In this document: positions 22,952 to 33,292 of the stretch, piece by piece | Position numbering within the stretch: the first letter of the stretch is position 1 | Layout: each line of letters starts with the position of its first letter | From: Brachypterus glaber | Lineage: Eukaryota > Arthropoda > Insecta > Coleoptera > Kateretidae | Reading direction: 5' to 3' | Length of the DNA: 64,000 nucleotides | Assembly: GCA_958510825.1 (NCBI GenBank) | Contig: OY294048.1 | Coordinates: forward strand, 22,585,589 to 22,649,588 | Notes under the pieces: model-generated | Seen by the model: the letters and a program-made list of their open reading frames with translations, nothing else | Told to the model about the DNA's origin: nothing | Database searches by the model: none | Position numbers and translations under genes: made by a program

Positions 22952-23006
<55 letters not shown>
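22952..23006. repeat. (TA)n microsatellite
   Basis: An uninterrupted TA run of about 55 bp preceded by 'ggtacacaca'. Confidence 0.95.
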
Positions 23007-23008
<2 letters not shown>

Positions 23009-23625
23009 ATCCAGCTATCATTGCTGCGTCCATACATGGGTTCGCCAGCATTTACTATTGCGTCCTGTACATTACTTAATTATTTTTACTTTTTTAGAAT
23101 GTTCTTTGACACTTTGTATACACGTAGCTATGGAAAAGATTACTCTAGTATTTTATTTGGGCAAGTTATTTGCGTTTAAATTTTTAAAATTCGGACGTAG
23201 TATTGTTAGGAAGATGGAATAAAACGTATATCGTTAGTTCAAGCAAATTCAGTTTGGGGGAGTCTTAAAATGTGTACGGATTTTCGATGTGTATATTTCT
23301 CAAATATACAAATCCAAATTCTTTCATATTCAGAATAATACTGCGTCCTAAACTTGGCAACGCCGAATAAATAAGTTTACATATAAACCCTAGCAATTCC
23401 AAGACCGACAAACTCGGTGGTTTTAAATTTTCAAAATATCGCCAAAAATACTTGTCAGTGCTCTATTTAAATGACAATGTCTAGAAAACTATTAAAGTTA
23501 GATATTTCGTTGTGATCACCTTTTTGAGCTAAAAAAAAATTTTTTTAATAAATATTAAAAAATATGGATTCGGGTAAAAACAAGTCAAGTGCATAATAAA
23601 ATATTTATTTTCCACTCATTACATC
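23007..23625. other. No gene recognised between microsatellite and gap
   Basis: Mixed-composition sequence. No terminal repeat or frame above 50 codons is visible. It might belong to the 5' part of the recombinase copy that resumes after the gap, but nothing in it matches the first copy. Confidence 0.35.
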
Positions 23626-23825
23626 NNNNNNNNNNNNNNNNNNNNNNNNNNNNNNNNNNNNNNNNNNNNNNNNNNNNNNNNNNNNNNNNNNNNNNNNNNN
23701 NNNNNNNNNNNNNNNNNNNNNNNNNNNNNNNNNNNNNNNNNNNNNNNNNNNNNNNNNNNNNNNNNNNNNNNNNNNNNNNNNNNNNNNNNNNNNNNNNNNN
23801 NNNNNNNNNNNNNNNNNNNNNNNNN
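23626..23825. other. Assembly gap (200 N)
   Basis: Exactly 200 N, a conventional placeholder, so the true distance is unknown. Frames drawn through it are not evidence of coding. Confidence 0.99.
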
Positions 23826-24406
23826 AATCAGCTTTGGGAAACAAAAAGAAATCCAAGCTTTTAACATCAACTAAATTAAGAAAGCACCTTGCTAAAATTA
23901 CCCAGATTTCTAATATACAGAAAAACGAATTGGAGCAACTCGCCACATTCATGGGTTATACTGAAAAGACCCATGGAGATTTTTATAGGTTGCCAGATAG
24001 CGTCTGTCAAACCGGAAGAATAACTAAAATGTTGATGTTATACAAAAAGGAAGGTATAGAAAAGTACAAGGGGTTAAATTTAAATTAAATTGAAATAGAA
24101 GAGGAAATAGTTGAAAGCAATTAGGAAGAAAGTAGTTTACCAACTGAAATGCAAACTAATGAAGATGAAAACCTAAGTGATACAGAAAATACTCCACCAA
24201 AGAAAAAGAAGAAAAGGATTATAGTTCCTTGGACATCCGAACAAAAAAGAATTGTGAAAGATTTCTTCAAAAATAATATTTTGAAAAAAAAACCGCCTAA
24301 ACGGGGTAATGTCTTAAAATTAAAAGCTATTCACCCCAATGTTTTTAATAATAAAACATGGCAGCAAGTAAAAGTTTACATAAAAAATAAATACAAAAAT
24401 CTTTAG
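23826..24406 (+). pseudogene. Second Crypton-like recombinase copy, C-terminal half
   Basis: The frame enters from the gap and shows LRKHLAK (about 23878), then MGYTEKTHGDFYRLP (23951-23995) with the Tyr nucleophile at about 23984-23986. It corresponds to LRKHIAT and MGHSEKIHKEHYR of the first copy. Unlike that copy, the conserved His of the Gly-His pair is Tyr. Two in-frame stops (24086-24088 and 24122-24124) interrupt an acidic linker. After that comes a lysine-rich NLS-like stretch and the basic PWTSEQ...KTWQQVK module, ending at 24406. The module matches 9284-9496 in character (KKPRWTPAE...KTWQQ). No intron separates core and tail here, whereas the first copy has 3.9 kb. The N-terminal half lies in or beyond the gap. 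Confidence 0.65.
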
Positions 24407-24600
24407 TTCAACTAAATGCTCTAGACCTGAAGCATATATTACTTTAGTATAATATATTATGTTACTGATACAAAATCTTACACTCGTTAAAAAAAATTAC
24501 ATATTACATTATATTACATTATACTTAAATTTTCAATAATATCATTTAGACTATAAAAATATTTTGTGATGTTTTTTTTATTTCAGTTTTCACCCTGGTA
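24407..24600. other. AT-rich spacer to element 3
   Basis: No frame or repeat. It ends in 'caccctggta', whose last four bases (GGTA) may be the left target duplication of the CACG-ended element at 24601. Confidence 0.4.
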
Positions 24601-24772
24601 CACGGATCGTCACAAATCTTTTTTTTTTTTTTGTTGACACCATCTTCCAGTCTTGGTAGTTTTTGATAAGTAAGCAATGTACCTTTAAAATAAAATTATT
24701 ATTAAAATCTTCTATCTGTCATTTTTTTTTTATTTGCATTTTTGTGAAAAATTTAAAATTATTTAAATTTTC

Positions 24773-25117
24773 AGGGGTAATATCATAAGTAATACTAGGT
24801 TAGGTATCGGTGGTTTTTTACATAAATTTTACGAATATTAATCCCAATGACGAAATGCAACTACTGCAGGATTTGCATTTTCCAAAAATTGGGATTAATA
24901 TGAGTAAGAATTTGAAAAAAAAGCAACGAATTGATATTTAAGGAGAGAATATAATTTATATTTAATACACATACCTCTTAATTATAACGTATTAATCCAC
25001 AAATAAATTATATTTTATAAATTAAAAAGCAAACAATAAGCACGATTTTAGATTAGAGAAAAGAGGGGTAAAAAAACCATCGTAGGGGTAAGGTATTTTC
25101 ACTTATCAGTACAGCAT

Positions 25118-25186
<69 letters not shown>

Positions 25187-26071
25187 TGTATTCTCAGGGG
25201 TAATATCATAAGTGATACTAGGTTAGGTATCGGTGGTTTTTTACATAAATTTTACGAATATTAATCCCAATTACGAAATGCAACTACTGCAGGATTTGCA
25301 TTTTCCAAAAATTGGGATTAATATGAGTAAGAATTTGAAAAAAAAGCAACGAATTGATATTTAACGACTGCTTTAGCAGGAGTTGCATTTTCCAAAAATT
25401 GGGATTAATTTGAGTAAAATTTGAAAAAAAAAAGCACCGGTACCTAACCTAGTATCACGAATTGATATTTAGGGAGAGAATATAATTTATATTTAATACA
25501 CATACCTCTTAATTATAACGTATTAATCCACAAATAAATTATGTTTTATAAATTAAAAAGCAAATAATAAGCACGATTTTAGATTAGAGAAAAGAGGGGT
25601 AAAAAAAACATAGTAGGGGTAAGGTATTTTCACTTATCAGTACAGCATACTACATATATATAAATTGTATTCTCAGGGGTAATATCATAAGTGATACTAG
25701 GTTAGGTATCGGTGGTTTTTTACATAAATTTTACGAATATTAATCCCAATTACGAAAATGCAACGACTGCTTTAGCAGGAGTTGCATTTTCCAAAAATTG
25801 GGATTAATTTGAGTAAAATTTGAAAAAAAAAAGCACCGGTACCTAACCTAGTATCACGAATTGATATTTAGGGAGAGAATATAATTTATATTTAATACAC
25901 ATACCTCTTAATTATAACGTATTAATCCACAAATAAATTATGTTTTATAAATTAAAAAGCAAATAATAAGCACGATTTTAGATTAGAGAAAAGAGAGGTA
26001 AAAAAAACATAGTAGGGGTAAGGTATTTTCACTTATCAGTACAGCATACTACATATATATAAATTGTATTC
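24773..26071 (+). repeat. Three ~400-480 bp tandem units
   Basis: Each unit starts 'caggggtaatatcataagt' (about 24772, 25195 and 25674) and ends 'aaattgtattctca' after an AT run. The units contain 'ataatttatatttaatacac' and 'gtaggggtaaggtattttc'. The first has a long (AT)n (about 25122-25182), the third almost none. Units 2 and 3 share a 'gcaccggtacctaacctag' insert that is itself an inverse of 'ctaggttaggtatcggtg' in the same unit. Non-coding. Confidence 0.85.
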
Positions 26072-26886
26072 TCACTATAATAAACTTATAAAATTCCCAC
26101 ATCGTAAATTATAATATTATGTATATATTTATAATTACCGTCAACTATAGCTATAACATTCCTTTACAAGAATTTTCGGACTGTAAATCTCAAAAAGTTG
26201 TGTTAATACACTTCTGCTCAAAAATATTGGCCCACCTAAAAAAATACACATTTTCAAATGCTAATAACTCCAAAACTATTCAATAGATTTATTTGACCTT
26301 TTTTTTATTTTAAAGCTTGAACTTTTAGCTCTTAATTACTGGAATAAAAATTATCAAAAATCTTTTTTTAAACCGGCAGCAATGAAAATTACACAGCTAT
26401 GTTTTTTTACTGCTTCTTTCGATATGCGCACGGTTTGCCACTGCATATTTTTTTACAATTTAATTAATTGATTTTATAGGCCAATTAAATGGGAGTAATT
26501 TCTTTTTTAACTTTTTAATTTTCCTTTTCTCGTTTAGGAGATATACGGTTTTTTCTGAAAATAAACATTTTTGCAAATAACAAAAAAACTACACAGTGGA
26601 TTTAATTGATTTATTTTTTAATTTGAAGCTTAAGTCCTTAACTTTTATTTATTTAATTTAAGTTTCTGGTGCAAACATGTTTAAACTGGGTTTACATTGC
26701 TTAAATAGTCATGTTTTTTTTACCCAATCTTTTTTGATGCAATTTAACCACAAACTCAAATGTTTCCATAAGTTTTAAAACTTATTCTAAAAGCCACACT
26801 TATTGTGACTGATTCCTTCTTTTATTCTTTATCATAAGTCTTCTCATTTAGGAGAAATTAAAGTTTTTCGGAAAAAGTGACTTTTT

Positions 26887-28216
26887 AATCAGTGGGCTAG
26901 TGCCACCCCTGTAAAACTGTATATGACGGAAAAGCGTCGGTAGAATATAAAGATCTATTGCACTTCTATAACTTTAGCTTAAATAAATACATTTAATTAA
27001 CACGTTTTCTGCGTTAGCAACTTTTTGGTTCCCAGCTCAGACTACGTTTTGAGGCATATATGTCGAACGAACTTTGCACAGACTGTTTAAATCTCTAATG
27101 GTACTCCAAAAACAAGTTCTAACGTCTTTTTAAGGACTTTTTGCTTTTTAATTTTTTTTAAACAAAATATTTTATCAAATAAAATAACAATAAACAAATT
27201 TTAAATTTTATTAAAATTATTTAATAACAATTATAAACACAAAAAAACGTATTAGACGTGTATGTTTTTTTACAACAATGCTGTTTTTCGTTATTATTAG
27301 TTACATTACATTATGGTCAATAAAACATTCAATTTAATTTAACACTAAAACTAACCAACATTACACGGTTGAGGCTAGGTTATCAATATACACTATAGTT
27401 AAAATTTATCTACATAAATATTATAGACGTTATAGTCATATTTCCCAATGTTTTTCATACAGAATTAGGTTTTAAAAATGGTTTGAGGCAGCTGTATATC
27501 CCATGCCTGGCAGCATTTACTACCATTCTTTTCAAAATAATAATTCCATTCCTTTTTTTGTACATTTTCCAATTTTTTTTTTCACAAATATTCCATACCG
27601 TAATTTAACACAACAATAGTTCAGAACCACACAATTATAGTCCAGCCACATATATTCCATAAGCAGTTTATTTTAAAAAATATGTATTATTTTTCCATCA
27701 AATTTGTTCCTATTTACCAGCACTTATTTCCAAGCCACCCATGAGGTAAAGTGATTAGCTCGTTTTTTTTATACTGGTTTCCCCAATCAAAAAGCCTTCG
27801 ACCAATAGTGGACCTACTTACTGCTACACCTCTTGTTTCTTGAAGCCGTGATCTCAAATTAACTGAATTTAGACGACGATTCCGCAGGGAATTAAGCTCG
27901 ATAAATCGGTCATCCCGAGCGGACGTGCACCTATGTCTGCCAGCTCCTTGGCGTCGACTAAAGGAACCGGTCTCCTCAAAACGTTGGAATACTCTTCTTA
28001 CCGCTGCTCTCGTAATATTTAACTGTTGAGCAACATAACGCTGACTGTGCCCTTCTTGTAGCAGAGCTACAGCTTGGGCAGCTACTTCCGGACTTGTTTC
28101 CATTTAAATAATACAATTAAATAAAATTTTAACGAGTTAAAAAAGTATTGTCACATAAGTGACAAGTCTTGTCAATCATAAAAAAGTTAGTTACAGGGGT
28201 GGCACTAGCCCACCAC
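26887..28216 (-). mobile_element. Tc1-like transposon copy, truncated transposase
   Basis: The ends 'cagtgggctagtgccacc' and its inverse 'ggtggcactagcccacc' enclose 1.33 kb, the usual size of a Tc1 element. It lies where the two arms of the surrounding foldback meet (flanking 'gactttttaa' / 'ttaaaaagtc'). It encodes a truncated transposase on the minus strand. The 800 bp beyond the truncated frame is AT-rich, with no catalytic DDE region recognised. Confidence 0.7.
27714..28103 (-). pseudogene. Tc1-like transposase, N-terminal DNA-binding part
   Basis: The 129-residue frame opens METSPEVAAQAVALLQEG and contains an HTH with QRYVAQQLNITRAAVRRVF (residues about 21-40). A GRP/GAGRHR linker (GAGRHRCTSARDDRFI) and a second HTH (residues about 65-105, SRLQETRGVAVSRSTIGRRL) follow. 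This is the paired-type bipartite DNA-binding domain of Tc1 transposases, whose usual length is about 340 residues. The catalytic DDE core is missing: the frame stops after LPHGWLGNKCW. The product could at most bind the terminal repeats. Confidence 0.85.
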
Positions 28217-28943
28217 TTAAAAAGTCCTTATTTACCAAAAAAACATAATTTCTCCTAAATGAGAAGACTTATGATAAAAAATAAAAGACGGAATCAGTCA
28301 CAATAAGTGTGGCTATTAGAATAAGTTTTAAAACTTATGGAAAGATTTGAGTTTGTGTTTAAATTGCAACAAAAAAGATCGAGTAAAAAAAACATGACTA
28401 TTTAAGCAATGTAAACTCAGTTTAAACATGTTTCCAACAGAAACCTATATTAAATAAATAAAAGTTTACGATTTAAGCTTCAAATTAAAAAAAAAATCAA
28501 TTAAATCCATTGCGTAGTTTTTTTGTTACTTGCAAAAATGTAAATTTTTAGAAAAAACCTTATATCTCCTAAACGAGAAAAGGAAAATTAAAAAATTTAA
28601 AAAGAGATTACTTCCATTTAATTAGGCTATAAAATCAATTAATTAAATTGTAAAAAAACATGCAGTGGCGAACCATGCGCATATCGAAAGGTGCAGTAAA
28701 AAAACATAGCTGTGCACTTTTCATTGCTGCCGGTATAAAAAAAGATGTTTGATAATTTTTATTAATAATAATAATAATAATAATAATAGTAATACATTTA
28801 TTTTAAACTGCCACAGAGTATACAAAACTACACCTAGTGGGTTAAAACAAGTCAAAAAATATTCAAATACATGGATAGAAACTTAAATACTTAAATAATT
28901 ACATGATAATATTAAAAACTACATAAATCGACAACTACAAAAA

Positions 28944-31877
28944 CTAATTATAATTTAAAAATTCTTCTGTTGTATACGGTTCAATATTTACAATAAAGTT
29001 GAAAATTTGCCTTTTAAAGGCTCTTAGTGTAGTTACTTCTTGTATATCAGCAGGCAGACGATTAAAAAATTTTAAACTCATATAACTGGGACCATTTTCT
29101 GACATACATAGGCGATGTATTGGGAAATTATAATTATTATAATTTCTTGTTGCGTAACCATGCTTTTTCTCAAAAAGTGCAAACTTATTTTTATTTTTAA
29201 AATTAAACATAAGACACTCAAAAATGTATAAACCGGCTACTGTTAAAAAATTGTTTGCTTTGAATTTACCCCTACATGATTCTCGTGATGGAATGTTTTG
29301 CATAATTCTTAATACTTGTTTCTGTGTAATAAAAATCGTTTCAACATCACTTGAATTACCCCAGAAAAGTATACCGTATTTTAGTTTTGACACAAAACTT
29401 CCATAATACACTGTTTTCAACGTGCTGTATGAGACATAATCTTTAATTACCCTCATACTGTAGGAAACAGTATTTAACTTTTTTGATAACTCTTGTGTAT
29501 GCCCGGACCAATTTAAAACCGCGTCCGTTACGACACCTAGAAACTTAACATTTGACTCCAATTCTACTAGCGTGTTATCTATGGTAAGTGCACCTATATT
29601 TTGAGCCCTAACTGTTTTGAATATTATAAATTTAGTTTTTGCTTCATTTAATAATAAATTATTTTCCATAAGCCAGGTTTTAATCCTAATGAATAACTTT
29701 GTTGCCTCCTCCTCTAATAATTTTAAATTTTTTGCTCTTATTAGTGCATTTGTATCATCCGCGAAGTTCACCATTTTATGAACTGTATTTCGTAATATAG
29801 TGTAAATATCATTTATAAAAATAATAAATAATAGAGGTCCTAAAATGCTGCCTTGCGGAATTCCTAACAAAATTTTTAATTTATCTGATTTTATTGATTT
29901 GCCATTTATTGTGAGTAGAACTTGTTGAAATCTATTTGTTAAATAAGATTTAATCAACATTAAAGCAACCCCCCGAATTCCATATTTTTCCAGCTTTAAT
30001 AATAATAAGTTATGGTCGATACATTCATATGCCTTAGTGAGGTCTAATAGAATCCCTAAAACCAATTCACGATTTTCTATAGCATCCAAAACTTCGTTTA
30101 AGTATTCAAAAAGTGCTGTGGATATACTTTTCCCCTTTATGAAACCGTGTTGTTTTTCATTTATAATATGACATTTATTAAAAAAATCGATAAATCTGTT
30201 TGTTAAAATTTTTTCGAAAATTTTTGAAAAAGAAGGTAACAAACTTATTGGACGATAGTTCTCAATATTATTTGTGTCCCCTTTTTTATGCAAAGGTATT
30301 ATATTTGCTAATTTTAATTGGTCCGGGAATACACCATATTTAAAAGAGTTATTTATGACAAATGTCAGTGGAATCAAAAGGCAGTGTATACATTTCTTGA
30401 TCAGGGAAACAGGTATTTCATCATCCCCCGCGCTTTTTTTGTTTTTTAACGCATTTACATTTTCCAAAATTTCAGTCTCCGTTACAGCATGCAAAAATAT
30501 GGACTCAGGATTTGGGTCAATATTGATGTTAGGTTTTACATTTGGACGATCTTTCAATATGTTTGCCGCTGTATATGCAAAAAATTTGTTAAAATTATTT
30601 GCACCTTGTTTTGGGTTACCCTGTATGTACAATTTACAGTTTTTATGTTTTCTTAAATTTCCCGATATATTACCTACGATGTCCCATGTGGTCTTTGAAA
30701 TATTATCAGAGTTTACAATTTTTTCGTTAAAAAAAACTTTTTTAGCAGTTTGATAAAGATTTTTTAAATTTTGCTTTTCATGATTATAATCATTCCTATA
30801 AATAGGATCATGCTGCATTAAAATGTTTAAATTGCTTAATCTCTTTTTAGACTCTAAAATTTTTGGATCACACGCAATATTCTTATAAATATTTTTAGTT
30901 TTATTACTAAATTTTTTAATAGGAAAACTACCATTAAAATCAAAGCTGAAAATATTTAAAAACGTATCCCATTGTTTATTTACATTTTCTGGACTTGTAT
31001 TGAGCACAGCTGACCAGTCATTTTCTGATAATATACTAATAAAAGATTGAATTGACTGATCATTTATTATTCTTCCCATATTATAATTTTCATTTATTTT
31101 TTTATCGCATTTAAAAGATATTATCTGCCCTAGATGGTCAGATACATGATTTTGAAAATTTTTTTTACTATAATCATTTTCTAAATTAGTTAAAATATTA
31201 TCGATACAGCTTTGACTTTTATGTGTTACCCTAGTACTTTCCCCAATAGTTATTTTAACATTAAACGACTGCAATAAGGATTTAAATTGCTTTGGGTATT
31301 TTGTATCTAAATTAAGGTCTATATTAAAATCCCCCGAAATACAGAACTTACTGTTTGTGTTATGTAATATCTCTAAACAACTTTGCATTTTATTGAAGAC
31401 TTTTTCCATATTTTCTGATTTTTTTGTTGGTTTTTTTGATTTGTCCTGCTTATTTTTATTATGATCTGACTCATCTGTCCTGTATACAACCACAAAAACA
31501 ATATTTTTTTCACTTTTAAACGACACTTCACAGGCAGCACATTCAAAATTAAACTTTTCAGATAGCACATTTAAATCATCCCTTACTTTTACACTAAGAT
31601 TTTCTTCACAAAAAATTGCTGCGCCTCCATGGGTGTTTGGTGGTCTACAATATGCAGTTATTAGGTTATATCCTTTAATTTTATACGCTGATAGCTGTTC
31701 ACTAGATTTCCAGTGTTCTGTTATTGTGACAATATGGCATTTGTTAGCAATAACAAAGTCTTCCACTGTATCTAGACAATTCCCTATTGACTGTACATTT
31801 TGACTAAAAATAATTATATCATTTTCATTTTTTAGACTATTTGATGATCGTTTTTCTTCTCCAAGCGGGCTAAAAAA
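28944..31877 (-). CDS. LINE A ORF2: endonuclease and reverse transcriptase
   Basis: The frame is uninterrupted for 977 codons. Its N-terminal part is an AP-type endonuclease: NVQSIGN, then TITEHW, GGAAIF, the catalytic SGDFNIDLN and VSDHLGQ. The RT follows, with IPLHKKGDTNNIENYRPISLL (cut here at 21 letters in the protein; key residues are the NYRPISLL block), then QHGFIKGKS, LLDLTKAYECIDH, GIPQGSILGPLLF and the catalytic NFADDT. A thumb and C-terminal tail with the family motif H-x-YATR follow. It nicks target DNA and copies its RNA there. No ATG lies near the start of the frame; the conventional first start codon in the endonuclease region would be a GTG at 31766, so translation is presumably coupled to ORF1, whose stop (31832-31834) overlaps. 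Intact length suggests a recent insertion. Confidence 0.85.
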   Translation of the reverse strand, partial: FFSPLGEEKRSSNSLKNENDIIIFSQNVQSIGNCLDTVEDFVIANKCHIVTITEHWKSSEQLSAYKIKGYNLITAYCRPPNTHGGAAIFCEENLSVKVRDDLNVLSEKFNFECAACEVSFKSEKNIVFVVVYRTDESDHNKNKQDKSKKPTKKSENMEKVFNKMQSCLEILHNTNSKFCISGDFNIDLNLDTKYPKQFKSLLQSFNVKITIGESTRVTHKSQSCIDNILTNLENDYSKKNFQNHVSDHLGQIISFKCDKKINENYNMGRIINDQSIQSFISILSENDWSAVLNTSPENVNKQWDTFLNIFSFDFNGSFPIKKFSNKTKNIYKNIACDPKILESKKRLSNLNILMQHDPIYRNDYNHEKQNLKNLYQTAKKVFFNEKIVNSDNISKTTWDIVGNISGNLRKHKNCKLYIQGNPKQGANNFNKFFAYTAANILKDRPNVKPNINIDPNPESIFLHAVTETEILENVNALKNKKSAGDDEIPVSLIKKCIHCLLIPLTFVINNSFKYGVFPDQLKLANIIPLHKKGDTNNIENYRPISLLPSFSKIFEKILTNRFIDFFNKCHIINEKQHGFIKGKSISTALFEYLNEVLDAIENRELVLGILLDLTKAYECIDHNLLLLKLEKYGIRGVALMLIKSYLTNRFQQVLLTINGKSIKSDKLKILLGIPQGSILGPLLFIIFINDIYTILRNTVHKMVNFADDTNALIRAKNLKLLEEEATKLFIRIKTWLMENNLLLNEAKTKFIIFKTVRAQNIGALTIDNTLVELESNVKFLGVVTDAVLNWSGHTQELSKKLNTVSYSMRVIKDYVSYSTLKTVYYGSFVSKLKYGILFWGNSSDVETIFITQKQVLRIMQNIPSRESCRGKFKANNFLTVAGLYIFECLMFNFKNKNKFALFEKKHGYATRNYNNYNFPIHRLCMSENGPSYMSLKFFNRLPADIQEVTTLRAFKRQIFNFIVNIEPYTTEEFLNYN

Positions 31878-32052
31878 TTATTCAAACACGCATGTCTTGG
31901 CCACATTTTTGGATTTTTTATTTCATCTACCATATCCATAGGTACAGATAATTTAAAAGACGAATATTCCATAGGGTGTCTTGAATTCATTTTGGTACAG
32001 ATTGCATTTATGTTTTTCGATTTTAAATATTCTGCAATATTTTTCTCCGTCA
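31832..32052 (-). pseudogene. LINE A ORF1, C-terminal fragment
   Basis: The minus-strand frame carries the pattern SRHPMEYSSFKLSVPMDM, then KNPKMWPRHAC and FLARL, and stops at 31832-31834. This is the C-terminal domain found in ORF1 (gag-like) proteins of Jockey/CR1-group LINEs, which binds the element RNA. The rest of ORF1 is missing because the element is 5'-truncated at 32052. ORF1 overlaps ORF2 by about 45 bases in another frame. Confidence 0.7.
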
Positions 32053-32183
32053 GTAAGTAAGAGCTAAAAGTTTAAGCTTCAAAATAAAAAAAAGATCGAA
32101 TAAATCCATTAAATAGTTTTGGAGATATTTGCATTCAAAAATGTGTATTTTTTTAGGTGGGCCGATATTTTTGAGCAGAAGTG

Positions 32184-32864
32184 TATAATTTTTTATAATA
32201 TTTCGGCTAGATATAGGTGGGGAGCAATGAAAAAAATATTTTTGTAGAGGACCAACGTAAGATTTATAAGTGAAAAAATGTAAAAGTTTTAAATTTTTTA
32301 AAACAATATTTCGATGCTTAGGGGTGGGTCACGTGACCCCCCATTCCACCTGTGACCATGACTTTTATTAAGCAAGTAACCTAGATTATTTTAAATCCAA
32401 ATTTATCCATTTATGACATTGATTTCCAATAATTTTTGAAAAAACATAAGCATTTTCCAAGAATTTTTTTTTCCGGTAGCGACCTTTAGGAATTGTTCGA
32501 CTTTGGCAAAATTCGGTCTGAAGCATTTTTGTATAGGGGAAAGTAAAATGAGGGGGTGGCCCGTTAAAATATCAAATTTTCGCATTTTAAGAAGCACCTA
32601 TTGGGAACTAAGACACTGAGTAACATAACCATTTTCAGAGGAGGTAAAAAATAAATTGCTTTGTAAAAACGTCAAACTTTTTATTTTTAGTTTTTATTGC
32701 AAAGGTTTGCGGTATTTCTCAATACATGCAATAAAGCAGTAATATGTACTGGAACAATGAAAAAACTTGTCTGAAAATAAGTCTGAGGTTTTGAAAAAAA
32801 ATCGTGTTTCTCCCCTTAAAAAAAAGTTCAAACTCCGTCCCTGTACAAAATATTTTAAAATGTA
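32184..32864. other. Interior of element 3 with no gene recognised
   Basis: Sequence between the Tc1-type right end and the right arm of element 3. It holds the word 'gggtgggtcacgtgaccccc' (a near-palindrome at about 32324-32343). Open frames are shorter than 70 codons and match nothing known. Confidence 0.4.
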
Positions 32865-33137
32865 AATCGGGGTTATATAAAGGAATATTATAACTACAGT
32901 TGACAGTAATTATAAATATATAGCTTACTAATTTACGATGTGGGAATTTTATCAGTTTACCATACGGAAAATTTAAATTATTTAAAATTTTTCACAAAAA
33001 TGCAAATAAAAAAAAATTGACAGATAGAAAATTTTAATAATAATTTTATTTTAAAGGTGCCGAGGTTACTTATCAAATACTACCAAGACTGGAAGAGGTG
33101 TTGTCAACAAAAAAAAATTCATTTGTAACGAACCGTG

Positions 33138-33292
33138 GGTTATAAGCCATAGTACTAAAATAATTTATTCCGTTTTTCGACCTTTCCACCCTGCGGTAAT
33201 CTACATAAATATTGGAGCTATTCCTAGTGGAATAGTCATGCAGATTGTTATGGGTTGTAAATGAGTCTATATGTTTCTTCACATACACAAGA
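33138..33292 (-). pseudogene. LINE B, C-terminal end of ORF2
   Basis: The minus-strand frame has YVKKHIDSF, then HDYSTRNSS and YFSTMAYN. The pattern (H-x-Y-x-TR ... Y/F..(L/A)YN) closes the RT proteins of Jockey/CR1 LINEs, as in LINE A. The frame joins that of 34034 onward if the foldback between them (33293-34033) is removed. It is cut at 33138 by element 3. Confidence 0.55.

Larger units (their letters stand above)
28766..32052 (-). mobile_element. LINE A: 5'-truncated non-LTR retrotransposon, Jockey/CR1 group
   Basis: The element reads on the minus strand. It has the C-terminal end of ORF1 (31832-32052), a complete endonuclease-RT ORF2, a short 3' UTR and an (ATT)n tail (28766-28801 on the plus strand). 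It interrupts the right arm of the Tc1-type foldback exactly between 'tttttatt' (28765) and 'cagtaagtaagagc' (32053), which join seamlessly in the intact left arm. The truncated 5' end is typical of target-primed reverse transcription. Clade placement (CR1, L2, Daphne or Jockey) was not resolved. Confidence 0.85.
26209..32183. mobile_element. Tc1/mariner-type foldback with TA flanks
   Basis: The left end 'cacttctgctcaaaaa' (26209) is inverted at the right end 'ttttgagcagaagtg' (to 32183), with TA on both sides. The left arm is 26209 to about 26886. The right arm was split by later insertions into 28217-28765 and 32053-32183. Paired words include 'gatatgcgcacggttt' with its near-inverse at 28670-28690. 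The terminal sequence resembles the 10773-11801 MITE (CACTT, GCTCAAAA or GAGCAAAA, then CCACCTAAAA). The arms are non-coding. Confidence 0.7.
24601..33137. mobile_element. CACG-ended foldback element carrying nested insertions (element 3)
   Basis: The left end 'cacggatcgtcacaaat' is the imperfect inverse of the right end 'atttgtaacgaaccgtg'. Paired arms are 24601-24770 with about 32965-33137 (for example 'gacaccatcttccagtcttgg' in part against 'ccaagactggaag') and about 26076-26200 with 32865-32965 ('aattcccacatcgtaaa' against 'tttacgatgtgggaatt'). The flanks are GGTA (24597-24600) and GGTT (33138-33141), three of four bases alike, consistent with a worn 4 bp duplication. The left arm holds three ~400 bp tandem units; between the arms sits the Tc1-type element. 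No transposase of its own was recognised. Terminal CACG and duplication size match elements 1 and 2. Confidence 0.6.

Noticed and set aside
23589..23952. Frames running through N
   Set aside because: They exist only because N is read as open; the real part starts at 23826.
26930..27710. C-terminal transposase of the Tc1 copy
   Set aside because: Short frames were tried on the minus strand, but no DDE block could be recognised, so the region was left as non-coding.
32315..32345. E-box-like palindrome 'gtcacgtgac' as a regulatory site
   Set aside because: A single palindromic word in transposon DNA, with no gene nearby to regulate.
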